This document shows, piece by piece, positions 44,483 through 56,678 of a DNA stretch of 64,000 bases (position 1 is the stretch's first letter; the number at the start of each line of letters is the position of its first letter). Source of the stretch: Nansenia antarctica (lineage: Eukaryota > Chordata > Actinopteri > Argentiniformes > Microstomatidae). The notes under the pieces were generated by a model. That model did no database searches, was not told the origin of the DNA, and was given only the letters and a program-made list of their open reading frames with translations. Made by a program: the position numbers and the translations under genes. The stretch covers positions 33,133,395-33,197,394 of the forward strand of contig OZ022348.1 in assembly GCA_963989245.1 (NCBI GenBank), written 5' to 3'.

Positions 44483-46909
44483 GAATTGTTACAGGTCCCA
44501 CCTTGGTAAGGGGCGGGGCCAGCAACATATAGGGATCTGTTTTATGCAGAAAACCGGAATAAAACAGGAGATTATTTTGCTTGTTTAGCAGGCTGTGTAA
44601 TCTTTATTTACTTAACATCAAATGAATCTTCTCTTTATGCACTCTCATTGTTCCCCATGCATCTCAACAACCATCCTTTCCAACCAACAATCATCATACC
44701 CCAACAAACATCCATGTACACATCACACCATGAACACATCACATTTCTACCTGCACTTCATGCAATACGAAACCAATTAAATACATTGACCTATTAACAC
44801 TAACTGTTACGCTCCTTACTGTTTTTATTACAGTTCACTATAATCTTATTATCTATATTTTATTATTATATTTTATTATCTTCAACACAATATTCAAAAT
44901 AAATCAGCCTCTGTCCAGCAAACTACATATTTACATACAAAACTAGGCTACACTTACCAACAGTAACTGAAGTGAGCTTATACTTTTATTACATACATAC
45001 ATACATACTAACTGATTCACAAACCCAAAGCCCAGGAGCCAAAACGAAACAAAAGAAACACTTAACACTGGCGGGAATCACCACTCTCCCCCTCAATGCA
45101 AATTAGCATGCCACTAGCCTGAATGCTAGCGAACTTGCAAAGTTCGACAGAATACACCCCTCAGTGGTTAACAATACCCCTAACTGTATCAACTAACACT
45201 TAATATTTATATACTGTACATCTGGTTCTCAAAACGTTTTCCTTCTTGGTGACTTTACATACCTGTTTTACGTAGAAAGACGAAATAAAACAGGAGAGAT
45301 CATATTGCTTGTTTAGCAGGCTGTGTAATCTGAGGACACGAGCCCGCTGCAACAGTCTTATGGCGCTTTTCCACTATCGGCCCGGATCGCTTCGGGTCGG
45401 CTCGCTTCGGCACGCTTTTGAACAGTTCTGGTTTTCCACTATACACAACAGACCAGGAACGAGTAGGAGGAGTAGGCGATAGTAGGCGGAGTTACGAGTC
45501 ATAAAAGCGCGCCATGGTGGTGACGTATATTTTCACGAGACACAACACAGCCACAACAATAGCAACATGGAGGAACTTCAAGCTATCATATACTTTTTCC
45601 TCGGCATGTGGTATATTATTAACCGTGATTTTTGGAGAGAAAGAGAAAGAGAGAGAGGAAGCTATGTATACATAATAAAGTCATGTTTTTTGAACCCTTA
45701 AAACCACTGCCTTCACTTGTCTGCTTTATGAACTGTAGTATCATTGTGTGCCGTGTTATTCACGGACAAACACAGTGGCCGGAGGCACCCTTTGCGGGTT
45801 AATAACTTCGGTTTACCGTGGGTTAGGATAACAATTCAAACGTGTCCGGATAGGGGAGAGGACAGGGAATCCAAAACCATTTGAATGGTGTCGATACGAC
45901 ACTGCTATCACGGTCGACACAGCGCGGAGCGAATTCCCTGGTAAAACGTTTCTCTCGCCCCGCTGTCAACGGGAGTTTCAACCAGCAGCAAGCGGTGCTG
46001 CGAGCAGCAGAGGGTGAACTCCCGGTTCATTGAGTTTACGGTTAAAAGCATATCTTCTCGGGGTGTCAGCGCGGTGGTTCAGGGCTCAAAATGACCGTAT
46101 ACCGATGGTGAAGTTAGCAAAGGAGTATTGTGTTTGTACCACCTCCATAGCCGGTGTTATTCACGGACAAAGACGCGAAATTTGACTCATGAGTGAACGG
46201 CGAAAATGCCTGGACGGCACAGCTTGGGATACCATTGAAGTTACAGGGAACTATGTGTGAAAGAGACTTAAATGTTGAAATAACATTAATACAATGTTCA
46301 TTGATAAAATGACATAAGGGATGGAAAGGGGAGATGGCAGTTTTAGAAGGGGGATGATGAAGCGCGCTCGACTGAGGAACAGCATAGGCAAAGCACATCG
46401 CCATAATAGCGATTTTTGTGTTATGCTTGTTGTAAATAAAAGTTCTATGATGCATTGAAATGACATTAAACTAAGATAATACGATGGTCAGCATAATTTT
46501 TCGAATCTTTATTAATAAGCTATTACAGAAACTGTAGTGACATTTTCCAAGAGCGAATGTGGTATTTAAAGATGGCGGTTAGCGAAGAAATCTATGAACA
46601 TGGGATGACGATTTCCATTGACCAATCAACGGTGTGCAGCGTCACACGCAGCCTGGCAAAAAGGTGGTTCCTGCTCACGATGGGTAGCTAAAGAAGCGAC
46701 CCGACCCAGGCCGATAAATGGAAAAGCGCCAAAGAAGCAGGCCAGCCCGGGCTGACCCGGGTCAGCCCTCTAGTGGAAAAGCCCCATTATTGTACCGATA
46801 GATCGGAAAAGATAAACGCCCTCTATTGGCGGGAGGTGAACATTGCAACAAATAATGACCAAATTAATACAATACAATATATACAAAATTGTGACAACAC
46901 ATAGAGTGT
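44483..46909. mobile_element. 2.4-kb insertion of unclear class
   Basis: Flanked by CACATGTG (44475-44482 and 46910-46917), an apparent 8-bp duplication. It contains a direct repeat of about 48 bp (44556-44603 and 45285-45330; GCTTGTTTAGCAGGCTGTGT in both) and the Harbinger-like element. No coding frame. It could be an LTR remnant or a hAT-type element. Confidence 0.45.
45361..46786. mobile_element. PIF/Harbinger-like non-autonomous element
   Basis: 1426 bp, left end TGGCGCTTTTCCACTATCGG, right end CTCTAGTGGAAAAGCCCCA, with a TTA target duplication (45358-45360, 46787-46789), the TWA preference of PIF/Harbinger. A second inverted match, ATGGAAAAGCGCCA, ends near 46732. An interior stretch (about 46300-46370) matches the interior of the GGGCCTCATT MITE in reverse. 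Confidence 0.8.
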
Positions 46910-47525
46910 CACATGTGCACTGTAGACCACGGCGCCAGACCACTAGACCACCCCAGGCCACTCAAGCACAATCTTAAAGACTGGCTTATTGCTAATCAGT
47001 TGTGTGAGCACTAATTACAATGTTATTCTCAATGTTCCATGTAAATCCTGGTTGTTACGAACCCCAGGTCTTATGGCTCTACGTCTAGGGGGTGTAGGGG
47101 GAGCCGTAACATAAAGGGTGTAAGTAAGTTGCCACTTGTAGTGTGGGAGGGAAAAAAATAAATAAAAGGCACAACACGAACGAACTAAAGTGCAATGATT
47201 TAATAAACAAATGGTGATGTCCAAAAATACAAGCCATAGGACAACAGGCAGACTATGAGCGGTGTCAACCCAAAGAAACAAAAGAATAAAGTGAGACCCT
47301 ACCAGTGTACAATTCTACATAATGACAGCCGCTCCTTTGCCTACTGTATTTAACATAGATGAGTCTACGTGATGGAATGCATACCCAAGGGTATCTCACC
47401 TACGCCTGTTTCCTATGGCTAGTGTGTGACAATCCAAACATAGACAATAAACTGTAGTCAAATGCTAAATCAAATAAACAAACAACCGAACTTAATCTTA
47501 CTTAAACAAAGAACTAAATGGAAAA

Positions 47526-50500
47526 TGGAAAAGGTACGTACACGTTTGGCCAGAGAACAGCCATGCCTTTCCCAGGCAAATGATACTAGCGAAGCCATTG
47601 ACGCCATTGTCGACAAACCGGTCAAACCGGTATCAGCAGCGGACTTCCTGGATTCAGACGAGGCTAACAAAACAATGGGTAGCTATGCTAACAACATTAC
47701 CCCCCCACCTAACTTCCACCAGCTATCTAGTGAACACAGAGGCCTCCCCCACCCGGCGACGACCCCCCCCCTCCCTCCCCCACCCGACGACGACCCCCCC
47801 CCCCCCCCCTTCTCCACCCGGAGACTCTCTAACGAAACCGTTGAACAATGGGCGACCCCCCCCATCCCCCAATCCTCAACTTGACGATGACATGAATGGT
47901 GACTATTTCCAAGTCAAGGACATGAACTCTCTATTTGGACACAGCAGTAAGAGCCTGCATATTGTTCACCTTAATGTGAACAGTCTTGTGCCTAAACTGG
48001 ACCAAATCAGAGAAATGTTCCATGACAGCAAGGTTCACATTTTGAGCTTCTCTGAGACCAAGTTTGATGAATCAATCAAAGACCCAGAGATTGAAATAGT
48101 TAACTACACAGTCATCAGAAACGACAGGAACAGGTATGGGGGTGGTGTCTGCATGTACATTCACAACGATATTATCTTTAACACCCGGTATGACCTGAAT
48201 CGTGACAAATTAGAATCTGTTTGGGTTGAAATTATCTTTAACAAAGCAAAACCGGTGCTGGTTGGTACTATCTACAGACCTCCCGATCAGAATGATTTCT
48301 ATGATATTCTTGAGGGGTGCTTGGATGACGTTGACTGTGTGGAAAAGATTCTTATTGGGGATTTGAACACGGACATGCTCAGAAATGAAGCATCCGTTTT
48401 CAAATCCTTCACCAGGTTTTCTGAATTACACGGTCTCCGTCAACAAATTACCAAACCCACTAGGGTGTGTATATCTACTCAAACCACCATAGATCTCATT
48501 CTAACATCGGATGAGTCCAAAATCTCCAAGAGTGGGGTTATTGTATGTGGGCTAAGTGATCATTACATGATCTTTTGCACTCGTAAAAAACATAAACCCA
48601 AGGCTGGCGGTCATAAAACTGTAACCACTAGATCCCTTAAATCCTATTCTAGTGAGGCCTTAAACCATAAACTGGAGAATCAAGACTGGTTAGATGAACT
48701 AAAATGCACACAGGTTGAAGAGGCATGGCTAGGTTTCAAAACCAAATTCCTAAATATTATTGACAGTATAGCCCCCATGAGAACCACCAGGGTTAAAGCC
48801 CGATCGGAACCATGGATGAATTCGGACATTCTAAATGCTATGAAAGTCAGAGACCTAAAATGCTCTGAAGTTCAAAAATGCAAAACAAAATTAGTGAAAC
48901 ACTTAAACGAAGATCACAAAACCCACTTTGAGAAAATTAAAAAACTATGCAACAAACTATGCAATCAGGTAATTACCATGACCAAATCTGCTAAGAAAGA
49001 ATACCTCGATAACAAAATCGAAGAAAACTTAAACAAACCACGTGACCTTTGGAAGCTACTTAATAGCCAACTAGGTTGCAGTCAAAAACTCAAAACCAGG
49101 TCTACAAACATCAGCATAAAATCTGGAGATTCTCTCCTTACAGACAAGCTGGATGTGGCTAAGTGCTTAAACACTTTCTTTACAACCATAGCCACTAAAT
49201 TAGTTAACAATCTACCACCCCACTCAGGGCGTTATGGTGTAGAGCACATCCGTGCGTTCTACAATAAACTGGGTGTACGCAAAGATGATTTTAAACTCTC
49301 CATGGTGTCAAACGATGAGGTGTTTAAAAAGCTGGGCACTCTACACTCAGAAAAGGCCACGGGCCATGACAATATTCCAGCCAGATTTCTAAAAGACTCA
49401 GCTGCCTCCATTACCCCAATCATCACCCACATAATAAACCTCTCCATCAAACAGGGACACGTCCCCCTTGACTTTAAAATAGCAAGGGTAACCCCACTTT
49501 ATAAAAAAGGAAGCAAATTAGACCCAGGCAACTACCGACCTGTTTCTATTCTTAATTCCATCTCGAAACTTATGGAAAAAATAGTTTATGAACAGGTTGA
49601 TAGGTACCTTACCGAAAAAAATCTGATGTATGAATTTCAATCAGGATTCAGAACATCCCATTCCACTGACACATGCCTTCTCTATTTGAACGACCACATC
49701 AACCATGAGGTGGACTCGGGCAAGTACTGCGGCATGGTCATGCTGGACCTCCAGAAGGCCTTCGACACAGTAGATCACCACATATTGTTAGATAAACTGA
49801 AAGCAATTGGGTTCGATAGAACATCGGTGAGCTGGATGCAATCCTACTTAGAGGGGAGGGAACAGGTGGTTAGTGTGAATGGAACACTGTCCCCCCCCCT
49901 CCCAGTGACCTGCGGCGTTCCACAAGGAAGCATATTGGGACCTTTACTGTTCCTAATATATGTGAATGACATGTCATCAGCATGTGATTGCAATTTGTTC
50001 CTGTTCGCGGATGACTCGGATCTGCTGGTCTCTGACAGGGACATATTGCAGGTGGAAAAAGCGCTAAGCACTGAACTGAGTAGAATCTGCATCTGGCTAG
50101 CTGACAATAAACTATCAATACACCTAGGTAAAACTGAAACCATCCTATACGGATCCCCATCTAAACTCAGAAAGGCTGAACATTTTAAAATAAAAGTGGG
50201 TAACATTAATATCACAAGAAAAGAGGATATTACATACCTGGGCTCCATCTTAGAGGCAAATCTTTCCGGAGATAAAATGGCAGCAAAAGTAATCAAAAAA
50301 GTGAACCATAGAACTAGATTCTTGTACAGGATATCCTCACTTGTCAGTAAAAACACACTGAGGACCCTATCAGGAGCTCTCATTCAATGTCACTTCGACT
50401 ATGCCGTAACATCATGGTACTATAGAACCACAAAGGCCCATAAAACAAGACTCCAGACAGCCCAAAATAAACTGGTTAGGCTTCTGCTAGGCCTCAACCC

Positions 50501-50864
50501 TAGGACACATCTAACCGCTGCTCATTTTTTGAGCCTGGATTGGCTACGAGTAGTTGACTGAGTGCAGCAGCTTGCACTGGGCCTGGTCTTCAAGATACGC
50601 TCCACCACAAAGACACCCAAGTACCTGTCAACATACTTCCAAAAAGTGAACAACGTCCACACATACAACACCAGAGGAAGCTCCACGAACCACGTTCAAC
50701 CGCGTTGCACCACAAACAAGGGGTTAAACTCGTTTGCAAACTATGCAGTAAAAATGTGGAACGCCCTTCCTATAATCTTAAAGGAGTGCAAAACACTGCC
50801 CACCTTCAAAACCACTCTCAAAAAACATTTACAGGAGGCTGCAATCCGTAACTGGACCCTCTAA
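47526..50864 (+). pseudogene. Near-intact LINE endonuclease-reverse transcriptase
   Basis: One long protein of a non-LTR retrotransposon. The N-terminal part is in one frame to about 47860, then crosses C-homopolymers (47759-47810, 47856-47869) into the main frame, so at least one indel has occurred there. The endonuclease motifs are HLNVNSLVPKLDQI, SETKFDES, GDLNTDM and SDHYMI. The reverse transcriptase has ATGHDNIPARFLKD, YRPVSILNSISK, LDLQKAFDTVDHHILL, CGVPQGSILGPLLFLIYVND and the catalytic box LFADDSDLL (FADD in place of the usual YADD). An in-frame TGA at 50559-50561 follows RVVD; the next 100 codons in the same frame (QLALGLVFKIRSTTKT, MWNALPIILKEC) are clearly the same protein. A TGG to TGA change would explain the stop. 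Clade not assigned. Confidence 0.88.
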
Positions 50865-51254
50865 ATCAAAAATCAGATTAAAAGACCCGAACTACCCACT
50901 GTACATACTTTGTGTTTTGTCCCCCGCCCCCACCTGTGGTGTATGTCCCCACCTGTCCTACCCGCTGTACATACCTTATGTTTTGCTGTATTGTTCTTCC
51001 CATGATGGATGTATGTTTATCGTGTAGATAGTAATAGTTATTTGTCTGTATTATCTTGTAGATAGTACTAGTTTTTTTGTTGTTTTTTGTCTGTCTTACA
51101 TGTAACGATGAATTGAGAATCAAGGACCCCAATTGAAATAAGCCAGTGGCTTTCTTGGGTTTTTATCCTTTTAGTTGACCTTGTATGTAATATGTACTTT
51201 CATGTACCTACTTCTGCAAATCTTCTAATAAAGTTTTCAATCAATCAATCAAAA
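50865..51254 (+). mobile_element. 3' untranslated end of the long LINE
   Basis: It ends TAATAAAGTTTTCAATCAATCAATC with a TCAA tail (quoted as TAATAAAGTTTTCAATCAAT). The last 130 bp are repeated at 20436-20582. A pair of related stretches (ACTACCCACTGTACATACTT and CTACCCGCTGTACATACCTT) is a short tandem duplication. Confidence 0.85.
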
Positions 51255-51498
51255 ATAACACAAACAACCTAAGAAACTAAGAGTTGACAAACTAACAAAC
51301 AAAACACAACCAAACAGTCAACTGACAAGGAGACACAATGAGGAACATTTAAACAGCCGGGCAGCCTTCTGATTGGATGATGGGTAGCCTTCTGATTGGA
51401 CAGGAGTGGGATGATGAATGAGGGAATGATTGGCCAATTGACAACACCTGGATGGAGAATGACAGAGGAGAACACAGAAGGGAAGGAAACACAACAAG

Positions 51499-52256
51499 GG
51501 GCCTCATTCATAGAACGTGCTTAGATCAAATGTTGATCTTACCCTTGTCGTACGTAGAAAACCACGTCAACGTAGTGATTTATACAATTTATATATATAC
51601 AACAGTTTAATTCAAAGGGAACTAATGTTTATGATTGTATTTCAGTCTTTCTTTATATCCCTCCGGAGCTGTCTATCTCTCTTCAACATGCCTATGCCTT
51701 GCCCGGCCACGCGCTAAATGATACTGGATTTCGAGTTGAGTCGGGATGAGGGGGAATGGCACCCCCCCTGAAATAAAAACAGTCCAAATCATCCCCCTTC
51801 TAAAACTGCCATCCCCCCTTTCCATCCCTTATGTCATTTTATCAATGAACGTGGTATTACTGCCCTCTCCCGCTTCCAGACGCACGCCTACCCTATAATA
51901 TAGTATTAACGCCCTGTGATAGCGGCTCAAATAGCGGCTGAATGAAGCCAAGTGCTATAATATAATATAATACAGACAGTATATAATATTGTCAGTATTG
52001 TCTGTCTGTATTATATTATATTATAGCACTTGGCTTCATTCAGCCGCTATAATTGAGCCTCTATCACAGGGCGTTAATACAAACCTCATTCACCTGCGTT
52101 CAATTCCAAGTATGTTTGGTATTTATAGAAGGAAGCACGTACGCAACTTTAAACCATCTCAGCCCGTTTTATAAATAATGCTTACGTCCGTTTAGAAAAA
52201 TGTGCTTACGTGAAAGTCAAAGATGACGTTCAAGTACTTTTTTATGAATGAGGCCC
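51499..52256 (+). mobile_element. GGGCCTCATT MITE, internally deleted, in the solo LTR
   Basis: 758 bp; target duplication AAG (51496-51498, 52257-52259). Compared with 19139-20090 it lacks about 200 bp near the left end but keeps the long hairpin (51903-52080). Confidence 0.9.
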
Positions 52257-52544
52257 AAGGACACATGTGGACGTAACACTGGTACTGTTTAATACTTGTT
52301 CCTTTTACTCTGCACTTGTTATTTATATGCCCTGTATTTGTTATATATATGCCCTGTATCTCTTAGATTTAGATGTAGTTCATTGTTGTAATGTATTACA
52401 TGCTTTTACATGCTTTTTCTGAAAATAATATTGTATATAATGTCTAGTAGGCCTAGTTAGTTAATGAGAGCCTACTGCTCTGATAAATTTGCTTGTATAC
52501 AATGTTTATTTTTTATTGTGTTAGAGAACGGCTTATGACATCTG

Positions 52545-53638
52545 GGGCCTCATTTATAGAAAGTACTCAGATCATTTGATCTTACCCGTGTCGTACGTAG
52601 AAAACCACGTCAACGTAGTGATTTATACCATTTCAACGTGAGTCAATTTGACCATGGAAACGATCGTAGCTCTACGTCGAGTATTGACCTTGCTTACGCA
52701 CATTACCTACTGGTTATGCAGAGTTATTACAGGCATGTGAGCCGCACTGCCTACTGTAATTCATGCAAGTGGCTCGTAATAAAATTAACGATGTTGTTAT
52801 CAGCCGAGAAAATGAGTTTAATTCAAGATTTAAAAGGAACTGATGTTTATGATTGTATTTCAGTCTTCCTTTATATCCCTCCGGAGCTGTCTATCTCCCC
52901 TTCAACATGCCTAGTGCGTTCCACAACGGACCTTGCCCGGCCACGCGCTCAATTATACTGGAGTTTCTCTGGTGTCTGGGAGTTCGCAAAGGGAGTTCGC
53001 AGCCATATAAGAATAAGACCACCTGATAAGAATAAGACCATTATATTATTACAGTATAAGCAGCACTCGAGTTGAGGGGGGATGGCATCCCCCCAGAAAT
53101 AAAAACAATCAAAATCGCCCCCCTCTTTCCATACTTTGTCATTTTATCAATGAATGTGGTATTACTGCTATTTCAAGGTGCGAGGGGGCACGCACACATG
53201 CAATGACATTTTTACCAAGTTACTGACACTGAAGTCATTGACACTGAGGGGATGCTAAAATTGTCCTCATATGATAAAATCCACCACCTCCCCTAATTTT
53301 CTTTTACAACTTGAGTACTGAGTATAAGCATGTGCCTGGTTAGTTGTCATGATCAAACGTTACAAATGCAACTTACCGAGAACCCGCTTCCAGACTACCC
53401 TATATTATAGCACTTGTCTTAATTCAGCAGCTATAATTGAGCCGCTATCACAGGGCGTTAATACAAACCTCGTTCACCTGCGTTCATTTAACCTGCGTTG
53501 GTATTTATAGAAGGAAGCACGTACGCAACTTTAAACCATCGCAGCCCGTTTTATAAATAATGCTTACGTCCGTTTAGAAAAATGTGCTTACGTGAAAGTC
53601 AAAGATGACGTTCAAGTACTTTTTTATAAATGAGGCCC
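52545..53638 (+). mobile_element. GGGCCTCATT MITE, full-length reference copy
   Basis: 1094 bp uninterrupted, termini GGGCCTCATTTATAGAAAGT and TTTATAAATGAGGCCC, target duplication CTG (52542-52544, 53639-53641). Subterminal sequences are rich in ACGT (GTCGTACGTAG, CTACGTCGAG). No transposase; class probably PIF/Harbinger-like by its 3-bp duplication, but the CTG/AAG sites do not fit the usual TWA. Confidence 0.88.
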
Positions 53639-53641
53639 CTG

Positions 53642-54046
53642 GCCACAGGGACAACAGTTGAAAAGCAGCCATTTGGCTAACACTGACTCACTTACCAACT
53701 GGTTTATTAATGTGTACGGTCACTGGTCAACAGTGAGAAACAGCCTCTGTCCACGTCAGATACATGATATAATCCATCAATAATATTAGATAATAACTAC
53801 TGCTCGGATTAGGTTGCGTGTTTTGGTTTAATAAGTGCCATAGCTATAGCGTCATATACCATCAAAGGGGAGAAATGTGACATGAAATATGTCAAAATGT
53901 GCAACTATCATGCACAAATCAGCCTAATGTTAGATAGATAACTTTACATTAAGTATGTCTACCATCATCCGCTGTCAAACGGCACATGTAAGAATTTATT
54001 TCTAAATAAACAGGATTGTACATCTTGGAAATGTGAATCGCGCTCC
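53642..54046. other. Probable LINE 3' UTR remainder and unique sequence
   Basis: GCCACAGGGACAACAGTTGA and GGTTTATTAATGTGTACGGT look like the end of the LINE whose coding remnant is at 44075-47014, based on my memory of such tails. The rest is AT-rich with nothing recognised. Confidence 0.35.
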
Positions 54047-54262
54047 GATGACATGGTGTATTTCTATGGGGAGGTTGTGGTGATGACATGATGTATTTCT
54101 ATGGGGAGGCTGTGGTGATGACATGGTGTATTTCTATGGGGAGGCTGTGGTGATGACATGGTGTATTTTTATGGGGAGGTTGTGGTGATGACATGATGTA
54201 TTTCTATGGGGAGGCTGTGGTGATGACATGGCATACAGTTTGCCTATAGGGCAAAGCGGGGC

Positions 54263-55273
54263 GTGGAGGACGCCAGTCTGACCCTCCTGGACACTGTGGC
54301 CAGACAACTGGACTCGGTGCACCCCCACAGCAGGATTTTATTGATGGACTTTTCCTCTGCCTTCAATACAATAAAAACGGACATTCTGCTACACCATCTA
54401 GCAGAGCTTGACGTCAGCCCCACACTGATTTTATGGTTTAAGAACTTTTTAACAGACGGACCACAGCAGGTGGAGGTAAACGGCTTCACATCCAGTAAGA
54501 TGATTTTAAACACAGGCCTCCCCCAAGGCTGCGTCTCATCCCCCCCACTCTTCGCTGTCTACACCAACCACATCACCTGCAGCACAGAAGGGATGGTGCT
54601 GCTGAAATATGCAGACGACATGGCCTTGGTGGCCCACCTGACTGGGGCCGACGCCCTGGACAAGTACCACCAGGCAGCAGAAGACCTAGCCCTGGTGTTC
54701 CAGCAAAGCTCCCTGGAGCTCAACACCAGCAAGACTAAGGAGCTGTGCTTTGGGAACAGGGAGAAGGCAGACTGTCACCACCTCTTCCAACCCCTCAGCA
54801 TCAACGGCCAGCTGGTTGAGCAGGTACAGTCCTTTAAGTACCTGGGGACAGAGGTTGACATCTCTCTGTCCTTCTCCCTCACATCTCTCTGTCCTTCTCC
54901 CTCACATCTCTCTGTCCTTCTCCCTCACATCTCTCTGTCCTTCTCCCTCACATCTCTCTGTCCTTCTCCCTCACATCTCTCTGTCCTTCTCCCAGCACAT
55001 CTCTCTGTCCTTCTCCCAGCACATCTCTCTGTCCTTCTCCCTCCCAGCACATCTCTCTGTCCTTCTCCCTCCCAGCACATCTCTCTGTCCTTCTCCCTCA
55101 CATCTCTCTGTCCTTCTCCCTCCCAGCACATCTCTCTGTCCTTCTCCCTCACATCTCTCTGTCCTTCTCCCTCCCAGCACATCTCTCTGTCCTTCTCCCT
55201 CACATCTCTCTGTCCTTCTCCCAGCACACTGACTCAGTCTACAAAAAGGCCCAGCAGCGCCTCCACCTGCTGA
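54263..55273 (+). pseudogene. Rex1-like reverse transcriptase with internal tandem repeat
   Basis: Motifs: ILLMDFSSAFNTIKTDILLH, LNTGLPQGCVSSPPLFAVYT, catalytic KYADDMALV, SFKYLGTEVDISLSFS. At that last point a 23-27 bp repeat is amplified, pushing the downstream frame out of register. The expected continuation (HTDSVYKKAQQRLHLLRKLR) is found after the repeat at about 55223-55285, in another frame. Near 55440 a further small duplication (CTCAAACTCCCT twice) breaks the C-terminal part. Inactive. Confidence 0.85.
54857..55226. repeat. 23/24/27-bp tandem repeat in the LINE coding region
   Basis: About 15 units of ACATCTCTCTGTCCTTCTCC followed by CTC, CAGC or CTCCCAGC. Units of 23 bp rotate the frame; 24 and 27 bp keep it. 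One unit corresponds to the original coding sequence before CACACTGACTCAGTCTAC. Confidence 0.92.
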
Positions 55274-56228
55274 GGAAGCTCAGGGCTTCTAACGTCAGCA
55301 AGGACATTTTAACCCTGGTTTACAAATCACTCATTGAATCCATTCTCACCTTCAATAACACATCCTGGTACAACTCCCTCTCTGTCAAATACAAAACCAA
55401 ACTCTCCCGTATAGTCAATCAGGCAAGTAAAATCATCGGCTCACCTCAAACTCCCTCAAACTCCCCTGTCTGAAATATACAACCGGTCACTAATCAGGAA
55501 AGCCACACAAATCACACAGGACCCCTCTCACCCCCTCCACCAATCATTTCAGGCACTTCCATCAGGCCGCCGTTACAGAATTCCACTGGCCCGGAAAAAC
55601 ACATACAAAAAATCATTCATCCCCACTGCAACCACCTCCCTGAACATTTTAAAATAGGAAGCGCATTGTTTTTCTTTTAAATCACAAAATGTTAGCTTTT
55701 TAAATCATAATACTGTTTTTTACTATTATTTTTAAATGACTGGACTTTTTAAATAGGCACTACATTTTATAAACACTGTTATGTCTGTCTGTTTTTATTG
55801 TATGTATGTGACCTATGTGTGTTTTTAATGTGGAAACTGTATTCATGAACTGCACTTCTGCCTGGCAAAGGAGAATTTCTGTCACTCTGTGACAGACAAT
55901 AAAGCAATCTTGAATCTTGAATGGTGTATTTCTATGGGGAGGCTGTGGTGATGACATGATGTATTTCTATGTTGAGGCTGTGGTGATGACATGATGTATT
56001 TCTATGGGGAGGCTGTGGTGATGACATGGTGTATTTCTATGGGGAGGCTGTGGTGATGACATGGTGTATTTCTATGGGGAGGCTGTGGTGATGACATGGT
56101 GTATTTCTATGGGGAGGCTGTGGTGATGACATGGTGTATTTCTATGGGGAGGCTGTGGTGATGACATGGTGTATTTCTATGGGGAGGCTGTGGTGATGAC
56201 ATGGTGTATTTCTATGGGAAGGCTGTGA

Positions 56229-56384
56229 CTGGCGCTTCCATTGGACTGACGCTGGGGCGCTCATACAATCTTTGTTGCAAAATGTGTTGCAGAGGAACAG
56301 GGTGTGTCACCCTGTGACAAACGCGCAGATATGAGTGCTCTGGTGTCTTGCTTTGGTAGTCTAATGGAAGTGCCCAGGTAATAG
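56229..56384. mobile_element. Short MITE-like inverted repeat
   Basis: CTGGCGCTTCCATTGGAC at the left is mirrored by GTCTAATGGAAGTGCCCAG at the right with three mismatches. It abuts the minisatellite. No clear target duplication. Confidence 0.45.
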
Positions 56385-56678
56385 TTTTGCTATTATTGTC
56401 CTCTACTGCGGAGCACCAAAACCCTTGGATCTTAAACGCTGGACTTTGGAATGGTGGAACGGTGTATTCCTATGTATTCCAAAATTATTAACCTTTTTGT
56501 GTTCTTCCAGTTCTTCATTGGTCCATTATAAACCAATTTTATTCATGTTAGAATTAATAAAATTCATTAAATCACATTGGGGTTTTGGAATTTGTGTGTT
56601 TTGTCCACCCTGTTATGCTACTGTGTCCACCCTGTTAGACCTCTGTCCACCCTGTTATGTTGGTATTTTTCTCTCATA

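Larger units (their letters stand above)
44356..46961 (-). mobile_element. SINE with 14-bp target duplication, split by an insertion
   Basis: Target duplication TCAAGCACAATCTT at 44342-44355 and 46962-46975. The tail side is 44356-44482, the tRNA-like head about 46910-46961 (GGCCTGGGGTGGTCTAGTGG on the minus strand). It is the same family as 5743-5948. Between the halves, flanked by CACATGTG at both ends, lies a 2.4-kb insertion. Confidence 0.85.
44075..47014 (+). pseudogene. LINE C-terminal coding fragment, split by a SINE
   Basis: The frame reads DACLVFKVFHGLAPPSLSDF, then SVKAAHFWNALPLHIHNSKT, FKHNL. It resumes after the SINE as KDWLIANQLCEH and ends at the TAA 47012-47014. AHFWNALP near the C-terminus is typical of several LINE clades. 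The 3' untranslated region continues on both sides of the solo LTR (47015-47052, 52279-52541) and perhaps past the next MITE. Confidence 0.75.
47053..52278. mobile_element. Solo LTR containing a LINE and a MITE
   Basis: Ends TGTTACG and CGTAACA are perfect 7-bp inverted repeats, and the element is flanked by a 5-bp duplication CTGGT (47048-47052, 52279-52283). Without the nested LINE and MITE about 0.75 kb remains, a plausible LTR length. No internal region or second LTR is seen, so I call it a solo LTR left by recombination. Confidence 0.75.
54237..55919 (+). mobile_element. 5'-truncated Rex1-like LINE
   Basis: It starts inside the reverse transcriptase and ends with AATAAAGCAATCTTGAATCT and a CTTGAAT tail. 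ATGG flanks it on both sides within the minisatellite. CVSSPPLFAVYTN and YADDMALVAHL fit the Rex1/Babar group, an assignment from memory. Confidence 0.8.
54047..56228. repeat. 35-bp minisatellite, split by a LINE
   Basis: Units of TGATGACATGGTGTATTTCT plus ATGGGGAGGCTGTGG: about 5.4 copies at 54047-54236 and 8.8 at 55920-56228. Variation is mostly GTT/GCT and ATGGT/ATGAT. The LINE occupies 54237-55919. Confidence 0.95.

Noticed and set aside
46114..46455. 113-codon minus-strand frame
   Set aside because: Lies in the interior of the Harbinger-like element and has no transposase motif.
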